A stretch of DNA of 50,141 nt from an uncultured Bermanella sp. (GTDB lineage Bacteria > Pseudomonadota > Gammaproteobacteria > Pseudomonadales > Oceanobacteraceae): contig CAJXRF010000043.1 in assembly GCA_913058575.1 (NCBI GenBank), forward strand, positions 1 through 50,141, in the 5' to 3' direction. Made by a program: the position numbers and the translations under genes. The notes below the pieces were generated by a model. The model was not told the origin of the DNA and searched no databases. It was given only the letters and a program-made list of their open reading frames with translations. Positions 36,549 to 47,100 of the stretch are shown here, one piece after another. Every line of letters begins with the position of its first letter. Position 1 is the first letter of the stretch.

Positions 36549-38414
36549 ATGAAAAGAATTGAAATATTAAGCCCACGCCTCGCTAACCAAATAGCCGCAG
36601 GCGAAGTGGTTGAGCGTCCTGCTAATGTGGTGAAAGAGTTATTGGAAAATAGCGTCGATGCCGGTGCTACGCGCATAGAAGTCGATGTAGAGCAGGGGGG
36701 CGTAAAATTAATTCGCATTCGCGATAATGGCTTTGGCATTGAAAAAGAGGATTTGCCATTATCGTTAAGTCGTCACGCCACTAGCAAAATTAAAAATTTA
36801 GATGACCTTGAATCAGTACAAAGCTTAGGTTTTCGTGGTGAGGCATTAGCGTCTATCTCATCTGTTTCGCGTCTAGTATTAAGTAGCCACGAAAAAGACA
36901 GTGATCAGGCTTGGCAAGTGACCGCTGAAGGGCGCGATATGGCGGCAGATGTAAAGCCCTGTGCTCACCCAGTGGGTACCACAGTTGAAATGCGTGATTT
37001 GTTTTTCAATACCCCTGCGCGGCGCAAATTCTTACGCACCGAAAAAACCGAGTTTAATCACCTAGAGGAAGTGATTAAACGCATGGCGCTGAGTCGTTTT
37101 GATGTGGGCTTTCAATTAAGGCACAACCAAAAAGTGATTCATTCACTGCGCCCTTGTAGTAGCGAATTTGATCAAGAAAAACGTATTGCCAGTTTATTAA
37201 GTGCGCAATTTATGAAAGAAGCCGTGCACATTGATATGGAAGCGGCTGGTCTAAAATTATGGGGCTGGGTGGGACTGCCTACTTATAATCGCAGCCAAGC
37301 AGATATGCAGTACTTTTTTGTCAATGGCCGAATTGTAAGAGACAAGTTAGTGGCCCATGCTATTCGCCAAGCTTATCAAGATGTTTTATATCATGGTCGT
37401 CACAGTGTTTTTGTTCTGTATTTAGAATTAGACCCAGCTTTAGTCGATGTAAACGTACACCCAACAAAGCATGAGGTACGTTTTCGCGATGGGCGCTTAG
37501 TGCATGATTTTTTATTTCGTACCCTTCACAAGGTATTGGGGCAAGTTCGCCCAGAGGTTCAAAATGAAGAGCAGGCTGTTGACTTACGTGCCCAGCAATC
37601 TGTAACGGGTATTCAGGCAGGAGAGTTTTCAGGGCAAAATAACATGGCCTTGGCGCAAAGCTCGACCCCTTCTGCTTGGTCTCAAAATGCGGCACCATCA
37701 CAAAATAATATTTCAGCAGGGCAAGTTAAAGAGCAAATGGCCACCTATGGTCAGATGCATGAACCCGCTTTAGGCAATGTGGCTCAATCGGTTCAATCAA
37801 CCGCTAAGCCAAATGACCCTAATCAGGTGGTGCCGCCTTTGGGCTATGCGGTGGCGCAGCTGCATGGTATTTATATATTGTCTCAGAACGAGCATGGCAT
37901 GGTGATTGTTGATATGCATGCTGCCCATGAACGCATCACCTATGAGCGCTTAAAGACTGCTTATGATGAACAAGGAATTAGCTCGCAGCCATTGCTGGTG
38001 CCTGAAACCATTCACGTTAGCCAGCAACAGGCCGATATTGCGGAACAGTACCGCGAAGATTTGGGTAAACTAGGTTTTAATTTACAGCGCTTGGGGCCTG
38101 AAAGTTTAGTGATTCGAGAAATGCCCATATTGTTGCGTAATGCCAACAGTGAAGCGTTAGTGGTTAAATTGTTAGAAGATTTTCGATTGTCTGGTTCTTC
38201 ACGCCACATGGTGGAATTTCGCAATGAGGTTTTATCCAGCATGGCGTGCCATGGTTCGGTACGGGCAAATCGTCAATTAACCTTACCAGAAATGAATGGC
38301 TTGCTTCGTGACATGGAAATTACTGAACGCAGTGGTCAGTGTAACCATGGGCGCCCCACATGGACTCAGTTATCTATGAATGAGCTAGATAAGCTCTTCA
38401 TGCGTGGTCGTTAG
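36549..38414 (+). CDS. mutL: DNA mismatch repair protein MutL
   Basis: A 621-residue GHKL ATPase that couples MutS to downstream repair. N-terminal motifs are complete: [16 protein letters not shown] (catalytic Glu), IRDNGFGI and [10 protein letters not shown]. After a Gln/Ser-rich linker (about 345-430) the C-terminal domain carries [12 protein letters not shown], close to the DQHA(x)2E(x)4E endonuclease motif with Gln replaced by Met, and CNHGRPTW, close to the companion CPHGRP motif. The protein is therefore probably of the nicking type found in bacteria without MutH, unlike E. coli MutL. It starts 10 bases after the amidase stop. Confidence 0.96.
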   Translation: MKRIEILSPRLANQIAAGEVVERPANVVKELLENSVDAGATRIEVDVEQGGVKLIRIRDNGFGIEKEDLPLSLSRHATSKIKNLDDLESVQSLGFRGEALASISSVSRLVLSSHEKDSDQAWQVTAEGRDMAADVKPCAHPVGTTVEMRDLFFNTPARRKFLRTEKTEFNHLEEVIKRMALSRFDVGFQLRHNQKVIHSLRPCSSEFDQEKRIASLLSAQFMKEAVHIDMEAAGLKLWGWVGLPTYNRSQADMQYFFVNGRIVRDKLVAHAIRQAYQDVLYHGRHSVFVLYLELDPALVDVNVHPTKHEVRFRDGRLVHDFLFRTLHKVLGQVRPEVQNEEQAVDLRAQQSVTGIQAGEFSGQNNMALAQSSTPSAWSQNAAPSQNNISAGQVKEQMATYGQMHEPALGNVAQSVQSTAKPNDPNQVVPPLGYAVAQLHGIYILSQNEHGMVIVDMHAAHERITYERLKTAYDEQGISSQPLLVPETIHVSQQQADIAEQYREDLGKLGFNLQRLGPESLVIREMPILLRNANSEALVVKLLEDFRLSGSSRHMVEFRNEVLSSMACHGSVRANRQLTLPEMNGLLRDMEITERSGQCNHGRPTWTQLSMNELDKLFMRGR

Positions 38415-38499
38415 TCGCCATTGTTAGGCTATAGTTTAAAGCGCTAGTTCGGCGTTTGTCTGAAAGCTCTTAGTTAATTTATTACTGGTCGTTAATATT

Positions 38500-39456
38500 G
38501 TGTTAGAAACAAAATCCAATTTGCCCCCTGCCATCTTTATTATGGGGCCAACTGCTTCCGGCAAAACGGCCTTGGCCTGTGCGCTGTTTGATAAAATGCC
38601 TTGCGAGTTAATTAGCGTTGATAGCGCTCTAGTTTATAAAGACATGAACATAGGGACTGCAAAACCCACCAAGCAAGAGCAAGCCCAATACCCTCATCAT
38701 TTAATAGACATACGTGATCCCAGCGAGCCTTATAGTGCCATGGATTTTCGGGCCGATGCGTTAAGGATTATGAAAGACATTACCAAGCGGGGAAAAACCC
38801 CTGTGCTGGTGGGTGGTACCATGCTTTATTTTAAGTTTTTATTAGAAGGGGCAGCCAATCTTCCTGTAGCCAATGAAGCAATACGAGCCAAAATAGAGCA
38901 GGATGCTAAAGATAAAGGTTGGCCATACGTACATGAACAGCTTAAAAAAGTAGACCCTGAGTCGGCAGCGCGATTAAACCCTAACGACCCCCAAAGAATT
39001 CAGCGGGCATTAGAAGTATATTTGATTTCAGGCAAAACATTAACTCAACACTGGCAAGAGCAACAACAAGAGCCTTTTCCCTATGAGGTCACGCAATTTG
39101 CCATTTGCCCCCAAGACCGTAAAGTTTTGCATGAGCGCATTGAATTACGTTTTAATCAAATGTTAGAACAAGGCTTTATTGAAGAAGTAAAAAGCTTACA
39201 AGCTCGTGGTGACTTACATGAAGACTTACCCGCTATTCGCGCAGTGGGGTATCGTCAGGTGTGGGAGCATTTAAATGGGAAACTTTCCTATGATGAAATG
39301 GTCTTTAAAGGTGTAGTCGCAACGCGTCAGCTGGCTAAAAGACAAATAACTTGGCTTAGAAGCTGGTCTAATTTACATTGGCTGGACAGTGAAGCAGAAA
39401 ACTTAGCTCAATCTGCCTTGAAAATAGTAGAATCTGGACCCATAGTTGTGGCATAG
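38500..39456 (+). CDS. miaA: tRNA dimethylallyltransferase
   Basis: A 318-residue enzyme that prenylates A37 of UNN-decoding tRNAs with DMAPP. The P-loop [11 protein letters not shown] (about 16-26) is followed by [43 protein letters not shown] and [14 protein letters not shown]. The start is GTG; no clear Shine-Dalgarno is seen. It is followed at 57 bases by hfq, the usual arrangement. Confidence 0.95.
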   Translation: MLETKSNLPPAIFIMGPTASGKTALACALFDKMPCELISVDSALVYKDMNIGTAKPTKQEQAQYPHHLIDIRDPSEPYSAMDFRADALRIMKDITKRGKTPVLVGGTMLYFKFLLEGAANLPVANEAIRAKIEQDAKDKGWPYVHEQLKKVDPESAARLNPNDPQRIQRALEVYLISGKTLTQHWQEQQQEPFPYEVTQFAICPQDRKVLHERIELRFNQMLEQGFIEEVKSLQARGDLHEDLPAIRAVGYRQVWEHLNGKLSYDEMVFKGVVATRQLAKRQITWLRSWSNLHWLDSEAENLAQSALKIVESGPIVVA

Positions 39457-39513
39457 TCCCCGCACATTTGCATAGGGCTTGAGCGTTTTGCTCAAATCAT
39501 TAGGAGAATAACA

Positions 39514-39753
39514 ATGTCAAAAGGGCATTCCTTACAAGACCCTTATTTGAACGCGTTGAGAAAAGAGCGCATTCCAGTATCGATTTTTTTGGTAAACGGC
39601 ATCAAGCTTCAAGGTCAAGTTGAGTCGTTCGATCAATTTGTAATTGTCTTGAAAAACACCGTAAGCCAAATGGTTTACAAGCACGCTATTTCTACAGTGG
39701 TGCCTTCTCGCAACGTTCGTTTAGCACCGCCAGAAGAAGAAAAAGAAGATTAG
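39514..39753 (+). CDS. hfq: RNA chaperone Hfq
   Basis: A 79-residue Sm-like hexameric protein that pairs small RNAs with mRNAs. Sm1 ([40 protein letters not shown], conserved Gln8 and Asp9) and Sm2 with the YKHAIST motif are intact. The C-terminal tail is very short and ends in an acidic EEEKED-like tip. The ribosome binding site AGGAGA is strong. Confidence 0.98.
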   Translation: MSKGHSLQDPYLNALRKERIPVSIFLVNGIKLQGQVESFDQFVIVLKNTVSQMVYKHAISTVVPSRNVRLAPPEEEKED

Positions 39754-39773
39754 TTTCGGTCTATCTGTCTTTA

Positions 39774-39819
39774 TTCTGTTCGCTCTATTATTGGTTAATA
39801 AATAGTGGGTCGAATAGAA
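39774..39819 (+). other. Long imperfect hairpin downstream of hfq
   Basis: TTCTGTTCG and CGAATAGAA pair (one G-T wobble) at the base, and CTATTATT / AATAAATAG extend the stem with one bulge toward a small loop. It starts 21 bases after the hfq stop. It has no T-tract, so it is more likely an mRNA 3' structure than a strong terminator. The rest of the 292-base gap to hflX (39754-40045) holds no gene I can support. Confidence 0.4.
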
Positions 39820-40045
39820 GCAAAGATAATAAAAGCTTCAGAAGTGTTTTTGTCGTCTTGGCTATGCAGTGCTGCATTAGTTCTGGGAACCATGAAAGCC
39901 ACACATTCCAGAATATGTATTGTTTATCATTGCCTTATTTAGCAAGTTGCTAATGAATTGAGGCGCCTAGCCTTTGCTTTGCTAAATAATGTGAAAATAA
40001 ATTTTATAAATATATCCATGATCATCGTGGGTAGCGGAGTCGATA

Positions 40046-41356
40046 TTGTTTTTTGATCGTCCTGATAGTGGTGAAGGTGCTGTACTAGTACACATCGATT
40101 TTCCAGAAGGCGCCGACAGGGAGGATCCCCGAGAGTTTGACGAATTGGTGCGCAGTGCCGGACGGGCACCTTTAGCCTTAATTACAGGCACTCGCTCTAA
40201 ACCTGACCCTAGAACCTACATAGGCAAAGGTAAGCTTGAAGAGGTTCGCGAAGCCGTTGAGTTTTGCGAGGCTGAACTTGTATTGTTTAATCACGCCTTA
40301 ACCCCGACCCAGGAACGTAACCTAGAAGAAGAATTGCAGTGCCGTATCTTAGATCGCACGGGTTTGATTTTGGATATCTTTGCTCAGCGCGCTCGAACCC
40401 ATGAGGGCAAGTTACAAGTTGAATTGGCTCAAATACAACATCAGGCCACTCGCCTTGTTCATGGCTGGGATCACCTAGATCGTCAACAAGGTGGTTATGG
40501 CATGCGCGGTACTGGTGAGACGCAATCGGAAGCCGATCGCCGTTTATTACGCGACCGAGTTAAGCTCATAAACAAACGTCTAACCAAAGTACAAGGTCAG
40601 CGAGATCAGAGTCGTCGCGCTCGCAAGCGTTCTGAAACACCCTCTATTTCTTTGGTGGGATATACCAACGCAGGAAAGTCTACCTTATTTAATACTCTAA
40701 CCAATGCCGATGTTTATGCAGCGGATCAAATGTTCGCCACACTTGACCCCACATTACGCCGCTTACCTATTTTAGGTTTGGGTGAGGTGGTTTTGGTGGA
40801 CACCGTAGGATTCATTCGTCACTTGCCTCATAAGCTTGTGGAGGCGTTTAAAGCGACGCTTCAAGAAACCCAAGAAGCCGATTTATTGTTGCATGTCATT
40901 GATGCAGCAGATGATGAGCGCCATGCCAACATGGAGCAAGTAGAAATTGTTCTGGATGAAATAGAAGCTTTAGAGCGCCCCACCTTACAGGTGTTTAATA
41001 AAATTGACATGTTGCCTGGGCAATCGCCACGCATTGATCGTGATGAAACAGGCATGCCTTGGCGTGTATGGGTGAGTGCGAAAAACAACCAAGGTTTAGA
41101 GTTGATTAGCCAAGCAATGGGTGAGCTGTTAAGTCGCACGCTGTTTGAAGAAATAATTGAAATAGAGCCTAAAGATGGACAGTTACGTGCATTATTGTAT
41201 GCTCACCAAGGTGTTTTAAGTGAATCAGTGGCAGAGAATGGCAATATCATTTTAGATATTCGTTTAGAAAAAGATGATTTGCAGAAAATATTGTCTAAAG
41301 CAGGCATTCCAGTGGAGCGATATATTCCACAGGTAAAGGATTTTTGGCAAAAGTGA
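40046..41356 (+). CDS. hflX: Ribosome-associated GTPase HflX
   Basis: A 436-residue GTPase that splits stalled 70S ribosomes. The HflX N-terminal domain (about 20-190) contains ITGTRSKPDPRTYIGKGKLEE and GGYGMRGTGETQSEADRR. The G domain (about 200-370) has P-loop GYTNAGKSTLFN, DTVGFIRHLPHKLVEAFKATL and NKIDML. The start is TTG (MFFDRPDSGEGA), chosen because GGAG lies 6-7 bases upstream and the residues match the family start. It is separated from hfq by an unusually long gap. Confidence 0.95.
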   Translation: MFFDRPDSGEGAVLVHIDFPEGADREDPREFDELVRSAGRAPLALITGTRSKPDPRTYIGKGKLEEVREAVEFCEAELVLFNHALTPTQERNLEEELQCRILDRTGLILDIFAQRARTHEGKLQVELAQIQHQATRLVHGWDHLDRQQGGYGMRGTGETQSEADRRLLRDRVKLINKRLTKVQGQRDQSRRARKRSETPSISLVGYTNAGKSTLFNTLTNADVYAADQMFATLDPTLRRLPILGLGEVVLVDTVGFIRHLPHKLVEAFKATLQETQEADLLLHVIDAADDERHANMEQVEIVLDEIEALERPTLQVFNKIDMLPGQSPRIDRDETGMPWRVWVSAKNNQGLELISQAMGELLSRTLFEEIIEIEPKDGQLRALLYAHQGVLSESVAENGNIILDIRLEKDDLQKILSKAGIPVERYIPQVKDFWQK

Positions 41357-41413
41357 TATGATGAATGGTAACGCTGTTATGTTTACCATAAATTCGTTAA
41401 TAGAGTTTTCATG

Positions 41414-41460
41414 AATAATGAGCGAGTCATTCAGGTTGGATGACTTATTATTATCTTTTT
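41414..41460 (+). terminator. Terminator-like hairpin between hflX and hflK
   Basis: AATAAT...AGTCAT pairs with ATGACT...ATTATT around a 9-base loop, followed by atcttttt. It sits 57 bases after hflX and 28 bases before the hflK ATG. It may end part of the hflX transcripts or attenuate hflKC. Confidence 0.5.
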
Positions 41461-41487
41461 AATTATCAATTAGATTATGGAGTGCTT

Positions 41488-42654
41488 ATGGCTTGGAATG
41501 AGCCTGGTGGTGGTAACAACAAAGATAAAGACCCTTGGGGAAATAATAATCGTGGTGGTAATCAAGGCCCACCAGATTTAGACGAGGCTCTTAAGCAACT
41601 CATGGATAAGCTCAATGGAATGTTTGGTGGTAAAAAACCATCAGGCTCCGGTGGCGATAAAAACTCAGGCGGTGGGGCTGGTGGTATTTTTGGCCTGATC
41701 GTTCTCGTGCTAATAGGCATGTTGGTGTTTAAGTCTGTGTTTACGATTGATGAACAGCAGCGTGGCGTTGTGTTAACTTTGGGCGAATACAATCGTACTT
41801 TAGAGCCTGGCTTGCAATTTGTGATTCCACTTGTTGAAACCGTTAAGCAAATCAACGTAACCGAAGTGCGTAATGCCTCGTTAAAAGAACTTATGTTGAC
41901 CCAAGATGAAAACGTAGTTGAAGTGGCCATGGAAGTTCAGTATCGAGTTATCGATCCTGTTGCCTTCTCGCTTCGTGTTGAAGACCCTGAAAAGTCTTTG
42001 GCTCATGCGGCTGAATCTGCTTTACGTCACGAAGTGGGTAGCACAGATATGGACCCAATTTTAACCAGTGGTCGTACTCTACTTGGCTCGACAGTACGCA
42101 CACGCTTACAAACCTATATGACCAGCTACAATACGGGCATTGAAGTGGATAAAGTGAACATCAAAGAAGCCGCCGCCCCTCAACAGGTGAAAGCAGCGTT
42201 TGATGATGTACAAAGTGCCAAGCTAGATAAAGAGCGCTATGTGAACGAAGCGGAAGCTTACGCGAATACAATCGTGCCTGAGGCTCGTGGTAATGCTCAG
42301 CGTATGCTGGAAGAAGCCAATGCTTATAAAGAGCAGGTCATTGCTCAATCTGAAGGTGAAGCGGATCGATTCTTGAAACTACATAAAGAATATCGTAAAG
42401 CCCCTAAAGTAACCCGCGACCGTTTATATCTTGATAGCATTTCTAAAGTATATGGTAACGCTAGTAAGGTTTTGGTTGATGTTGAGGGTGGCAATAACAT
42501 GATGTATATCCCGTTGGATAAAATCATGGAACAAAGCCGTAGTAAAGCCGTTGGCAGTAGTTCAACTGGCACTGATATTTCCAGAATTGCAGATCGCGTG
42601 ACCGATGAGATAATTCAGCGTCAGTCTGATCGTCGTACTAGGGAGGGTAGATAA
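41488..42654 (+). CDS. hflK: FtsH protease modulator HflK
   Basis: A 388-residue SPFH-domain membrane protein that forms a large cage with HflC around FtsH. A Gly/Asn/Lys/Asp-rich cytoplasmic N-terminus (MAWNEPGGGNNKDKDPWG) leads to one membrane helix (about 75-95, GIFGLIVLVLIGMLVFKSVF). The SPFH domain follows, then a coiled-coil region rich in Ala/Glu (about 240-300). The start is the ATG at 41488, with GGAG six bases upstream; the frame is open 16 codons further but that part has no family likeness. Its stop overlaps the hflC start (TAATG). Confidence 0.96.
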   Translation: MAWNEPGGGNNKDKDPWGNNNRGGNQGPPDLDEALKQLMDKLNGMFGGKKPSGSGGDKNSGGGAGGIFGLIVLVLIGMLVFKSVFTIDEQQRGVVLTLGEYNRTLEPGLQFVIPLVETVKQINVTEVRNASLKELMLTQDENVVEVAMEVQYRVIDPVAFSLRVEDPEKSLAHAAESALRHEVGSTDMDPILTSGRTLLGSTVRTRLQTYMTSYNTGIEVDKVNIKEAAAPQQVKAAFDDVQSAKLDKERYVNEAEAYANTIVPEARGNAQRMLEEANAYKEQVIAQSEGEADRFLKLHKEYRKAPKVTRDRLYLDSISKVYGNASKVLVDVEGGNNMMYIPLDKIMEQSRSKAVGSSSTGTDISRIADRVTDEIIQRQSDRRTREGR

Positions 42655-43526
42655 TGAATCCTAAAGTTATGGTATTGGGAATTGTTGCTCTTTTATTGAT
42701 ATTGCTTGGCTCATCAAGTTTGTTTGTTGTAAATGAAACTGAACGAGCCATCAAATTGCAGTTTGGTGAAATTGTTGAAGATGACATTCAGCCTGGCCTT
42801 CACTTTAAAATGCCGATCATGCAAAAAGTTAAGAAATTTGATGCCCGTTTATTAACACTGGATGCTCGTCCAGAGCGTTTCTTAACGGCCGGCAAAAAAT
42901 TCTTGGTTGTAGATAGTTTTGTTAAATGGCGCATTATCAATGTGCGAGCATTCTATAAAGCTACTTCTGGTGATCGCTATCGTGGCGCCACCTTGCTAGC
43001 CAGTTTGGTGAATGATGGTATTCGTGCCGAGTTCGCTAACCGTACCGTTCAAGAAGTGGTGTCGGGTGAGCGTGATGAGTTAATGGCTCATTTAACCAAG
43101 CAGCTTAACGAGCAGGCTCAATCTCAATACGGTATTGAAATTGTTGATACCCGTGTGAAGGGTATTGATCTACCTGAAGAGCTAATGCAAAACGTTTATC
43201 GTCGTATGTCGGCGGAACGTGAGCGTGAAGCCCGTGAACTTCGTTCACAAGGTAAGGAATTAGCCGAAGGTATTCGTGCTGATGCTGATCGTCAAAAAAC
43301 AGTGTTGGTGGCCCAAGCTTACCGTGAATCGGAAATCACACGAGGTGAAGGTGATGCAACATCAGCTGGTGTGTATGCCAAAGCCTACAATCGTGATCCT
43401 GAGTTTTATGCGTTTACACGTAGTTTAAAAGCTTATGAGGAAACCTTTAATGGTGCTGAAGATGTATTGCTGCTTAAACCAGACAGTGATTTCTTCAAAT
43501 ACATGAAGAGCTCCAAAGGCAAGTAA
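42654..43526 (+). CDS. hflC: FtsH protease modulator HflC
   Basis: A 290-residue partner of HflK. It has one N-terminal membrane helix (about 5-25), then an SPFH domain (ERAIKLQFGEIVEDDIQPGLHFKMP) and the helix with YRRMSAEREREARELRSQGKELAEGIRADADRQ. It shares one base with the hflK stop codon, so the pair is translationally coupled. A terminator follows. Confidence 0.96.
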   Translation: MNPKVMVLGIVALLLILLGSSSLFVVNETERAIKLQFGEIVEDDIQPGLHFKMPIMQKVKKFDARLLTLDARPERFLTAGKKFLVVDSFVKWRIINVRAFYKATSGDRYRGATLLASLVNDGIRAEFANRTVQEVVSGERDELMAHLTKQLNEQAQSQYGIEIVDTRVKGIDLPEELMQNVYRRMSAEREREARELRSQGKELAEGIRADADRQKTVLVAQAYRESEITRGEGDATSAGVYAKAYNRDPEFYAFTRSLKAYEETFNGAEDVLLLKPDSDFFKYMKSSKGK

Positions 43527-43548
43527 TTACGCCTGTAAGCCTCTAAAG

Positions 43549-43572
43549 AACCACGCCTAGCGTGGTTTTTTT
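43549..43572 (+). terminator. Terminator downstream of hflC
   Basis: AACCACGC / GCGTGGTT with a 3-base loop is followed by a run of seven T. It lies 22 bases after hflC and is a strong intrinsic terminator. Confidence 0.9.
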
Positions 43573-43679
43573 ATGTGTAAGGGTTTTTGATTTGTATTTG
43601 GCTAACTTGTTTGGTGTGGTGCTGGAAATACGCTGTCACCAAGCTGTATAAATCACAGCCTGTTTGAATGGCCTTACAC

Positions 43680-43709
43680 TTGGCGTGAAGGCTCAAAAAG
43701 GTGTAGAAT
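43680..43709 (+). promoter_or_regulatory. Likely sigma-70 promoter for DUF2065-hisZ-purA
   Basis: TTGGCG and TAGAAT are spaced by 18 bases. The expected start of transcription is near 43716. A terminator-like hairpin begins almost at that base (see the next entry). Confidence 0.55.
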
Positions 43710-43717
43710 TCGCGCAG

Positions 43718-43740
43718 CCGGGCTTCTTCCCGGTTTTTTT
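43718..43740 (+). terminator. Terminator-like hairpin at the expected +1 of the hisZ-purA transcript
   Basis: CCGGG-cttctt-CCCGG followed by seven T is a canonical intrinsic terminator shape. It lies between the promoter and the DUF2065 start, only 19 bases ahead of the ATG. It could stop read-through from hflC, cap the 5' end of the downstream mRNA, or regulate it. Confidence 0.75.
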
Positions 43741-43758
43741 ATTGTAGTGAAGCTAATT

Positions 43759-43956
43759 ATGGACAGCTCTTTCTGGCAGCAATTGTGGATCGCATTAAGT
43801 CTGGTGTTGGTGATTGAAGGCATTTTACCCTTCTTATATCCACGCAGATGGCGTCGTTTAGTGGCACAAATGGCCGCTATTGACGATAAAACCATGCGTA
43901 TAATTGGCCTGATGAGCATGCTGTCTGGTGTTGGTCTTCTATTTTTAGTGTCATGA
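43759..43956 (+). CDS. DUF2065 small membrane protein (YjeT family)
   Basis: A 65-residue inner-membrane protein with two hydrophobic segments (about 7-24 and 44-63) joined by LYPRRWRRLVAQMAAIDDKTMRIIGL, the conserved core of DUF2065. Function unknown; the gene is regularly found between hflC and hisZ/purA. The GTG at 43747 is also possible, but ATG matches the family start MDSSFWQQLW. Confidence 0.88.
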   Translation: MDSSFWQQLWIALSLVLVIEGILPFLYPRRWRRLVAQMAAIDDKTMRIIGLMSMLSGVGLLFLVS

Positions 43957-43975
43957 AAGAGAGGGTGAGTTCAGT

Positions 43976-45139
43976 ATGAGCCAAGCCGATCGCTGGTTAC
44001 TGCCTGACGGTATTGAAGAACTCTTGCCTCCCGAGGCAAAACAGCTTGAAAGCATGCGTCGTACCCTACTGGATACGTTTGCCTGCTGGGGTTATGAATT
44101 AGTGATTCCCCCTCAATTAGAACATCTTGAGTCGTTGCTAACCGGTGTTGGCAGCGACCTAAATATACACACGTTCAAAGTGACTGATCAGCTTACTGGT
44201 CGTTTGATGGGGGTGAGTGCCGATATTACTCCTCAGGTCGCTCGAATCGATGCCCATAGTTGGCCTAAAGAAGGTGTGAATCGTTTAAGTTATTGCGGCC
44301 CAGTATTGCATACTAAAGCTAAATCTTTATTGAGCAGTCGTGCGCCTATGCAAATTGGCGCCGAATTATTCGGCGAGTCAGCCCCTTGTGCTGATGTTGA
44401 AATATTGTCTTTACTGGTCGAATCACTGCAAGCAGCGGGTGTTAAGCAAATCCATTTAGACTTAGGTCACGTGGGTATTTATAAGGCGTTAGTAGCGGCT
44501 ACGGCATTGTCTGAGCAAGCTGCTGAGCAAATATTTAACACCCTTAATACTAAATCAGTGACTGAATACAGTGTTTTGGTTAAGGAGCATATTCAGGATG
44601 CCAAACTTCAGGCTGCATTTTTGTGTTTGCTTGATATGAATGGCGGCACTGAGGTGCTTGATCAGGCACAAGCACTGTCGGAAGTGGCAGACATAGACGC
44701 TTCCCTAAAGAATTTGAAAGATATCTGTTGTGCCATAAAAGCTCGCTATCCAGAGGTTAGTATTTTCCTTGATTTAGCCGAGTTGCGCGGTTTTGACTAC
44801 CACACAGGTGTTGTATTTGCGGCTTATGTGGCAGGGCACGGTCAAGCAGTGGCTCAAGGTGGACGTTACGATGATACCGGTGCGGTATTTGGGCGTTCCC
44901 GTGCAGCAACAGGTTTCAGTGCAGATATTAAGCAATGGATTCAAATAATTGATAACAACGCATCTACTGTGGAGGCTATTTTTGCTCCACATGATGCTGA
45001 CTGGTCTGTCGTGAGTGAGCTACGCTCACAAGGCAAACGAGTCATTAGTGGGCTATCAGTTAATGATACTCCGGCAGCCTCTGGTTGCACTTCAGCATTG
45101 GTTTGTGAAAACAATCAGTGGATCGTGAAAGCTCTATAA
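43976..45139 (+). CDS. hisZ: ATP phosphoribosyltransferase regulatory subunit
   Basis: A 387-residue class II aminoacyl-tRNA synthetase-like protein that activates short-form HisG in histidine synthesis. It begins WLLPDGIEELLPPEAKQLESMRRTLLDTFACWGYELV and has LDLAELRGFDYHTGVVFAAY and VAQGGRYDDTGAVFGRSRAATGFSADI, the HisZ versions of the HisRS motifs; the HisRS anticodon-binding domain is absent. It lies 19 bases after DUF2065 and 28 before purA. Confidence 0.94.
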   Translation: MSQADRWLLPDGIEELLPPEAKQLESMRRTLLDTFACWGYELVIPPQLEHLESLLTGVGSDLNIHTFKVTDQLTGRLMGVSADITPQVARIDAHSWPKEGVNRLSYCGPVLHTKAKSLLSSRAPMQIGAELFGESAPCADVEILSLLVESLQAAGVKQIHLDLGHVGIYKALVAATALSEQAAEQIFNTLNTKSVTEYSVLVKEHIQDAKLQAAFLCLLDMNGGTEVLDQAQALSEVADIDASLKNLKDICCAIKARYPEVSIFLDLAELRGFDYHTGVVFAAYVAGHGQAVAQGGRYDDTGAVFGRSRAATGFSADIKQWIQIIDNNASTVEAIFAPHDADWSVVSELRSQGKRVISGLSVNDTPAASGCTSALVCENNQWIVKAL

Positions 45140-45164
45140 GAGCAAACATTTCGAGCGGCGCTAA

Positions 45165-46460
<1,296 letters not shown>

Positions 46461-46485
46461 TTTGCTCTCGGCGTGAATGTGTGAG

Positions 46486-46510
46486 AAGCCGACGCAAGTC
46501 GGCTTTTTTT
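46486..46510 (+). terminator. Terminator downstream of purA
   Basis: AAGCCGAC / GTCGGCTT with a 4-base loop ends in a T-run of about eight. It lies 25 bases after the purA stop. Confidence 0.92.
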
Positions 46511-46638
46511 TGTCTGTAAGCCAAGGCAGGCAACTCTAAACCTAATTGCACATGCATTAGGGTAGTCCTAGCCATTGTTTCTTTTGCTAGGAAGTGGCAA
46601 TTTCCCTTAACAAAAATAATGAATAGATAGGAAATACA

Positions 46639-47007
46639 ATGACGAATAAAACAGGTGAGCAAATACGCCGCCAAGTAATGGGTGATGAATTTGTCGATCG
46701 CGCCCTTAACAATGCCGATGAAATGACCCAGCCCTTGCAAGAATATATTAATGATCATGCATGGGGGGCCAGCTGGGTCCGTGATGATCTTGATTTAAAA
46801 ACTCGCAGCCTTGTGACGCTGGGCATGTTAGCGGCACTAAAAGCACCTACTGAAATAAAGGGCCATACCCGTGGCGCTCTGCGTAATGGAGCAACCAAAC
46901 AAGAAATAGCGGCAGTCTTTTTACATTCAGCTGTATACTGCGGAGCTCCTGCTGCACAAGAGGCTTTTCGTGCAGCGAAAGAAATTCTCGATCAGTGGCC
47001 TGACTAA
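46639..47007 (+). CDS. Carboxymuconolactone decarboxylase family protein
   Basis: A 122-residue all-helical protein of the CMD/AhpD superfamily. The layout VMGDEFVDRALNN ... WGASWVRDDLDLKTRSLVTLGMLAALKAPTEIKGHTRGALRNGATKQEIAAVFLHSAVYCGAPAAQEAF resembles 4-carboxymuconolactone decarboxylase (PcaC) and related gamma-CMD proteins. It lacks the CxxC of AhpD-type peroxidase partners. No aromatic catabolism genes are nearby, so a protocatechuate role is unproven. Single gene behind a terminator. Confidence 0.85.
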   Translation: MTNKTGEQIRRQVMGDEFVDRALNNADEMTQPLQEYINDHAWGASWVRDDLDLKTRSLVTLGMLAALKAPTEIKGHTRGALRNGATKQEIAAVFLHSAVYCGAPAAQEAFRAAKEILDQWPD

Positions 47008-47100
47008 GGTCTGGCTTGATTTGAAGTGCGCCAAGCACGTTTTTGTGCCGATAGGCGCTGTATTGCTGATAGTTAACGTGATGGCTAAGGTGGGGTGAAT

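Noticed and set aside
41440-41487. 16-codon extension of hflK
   Set aside because: It overlaps the leader hairpin, and the ATG at 41488 has GGAG in place and matches the usual HflK start.
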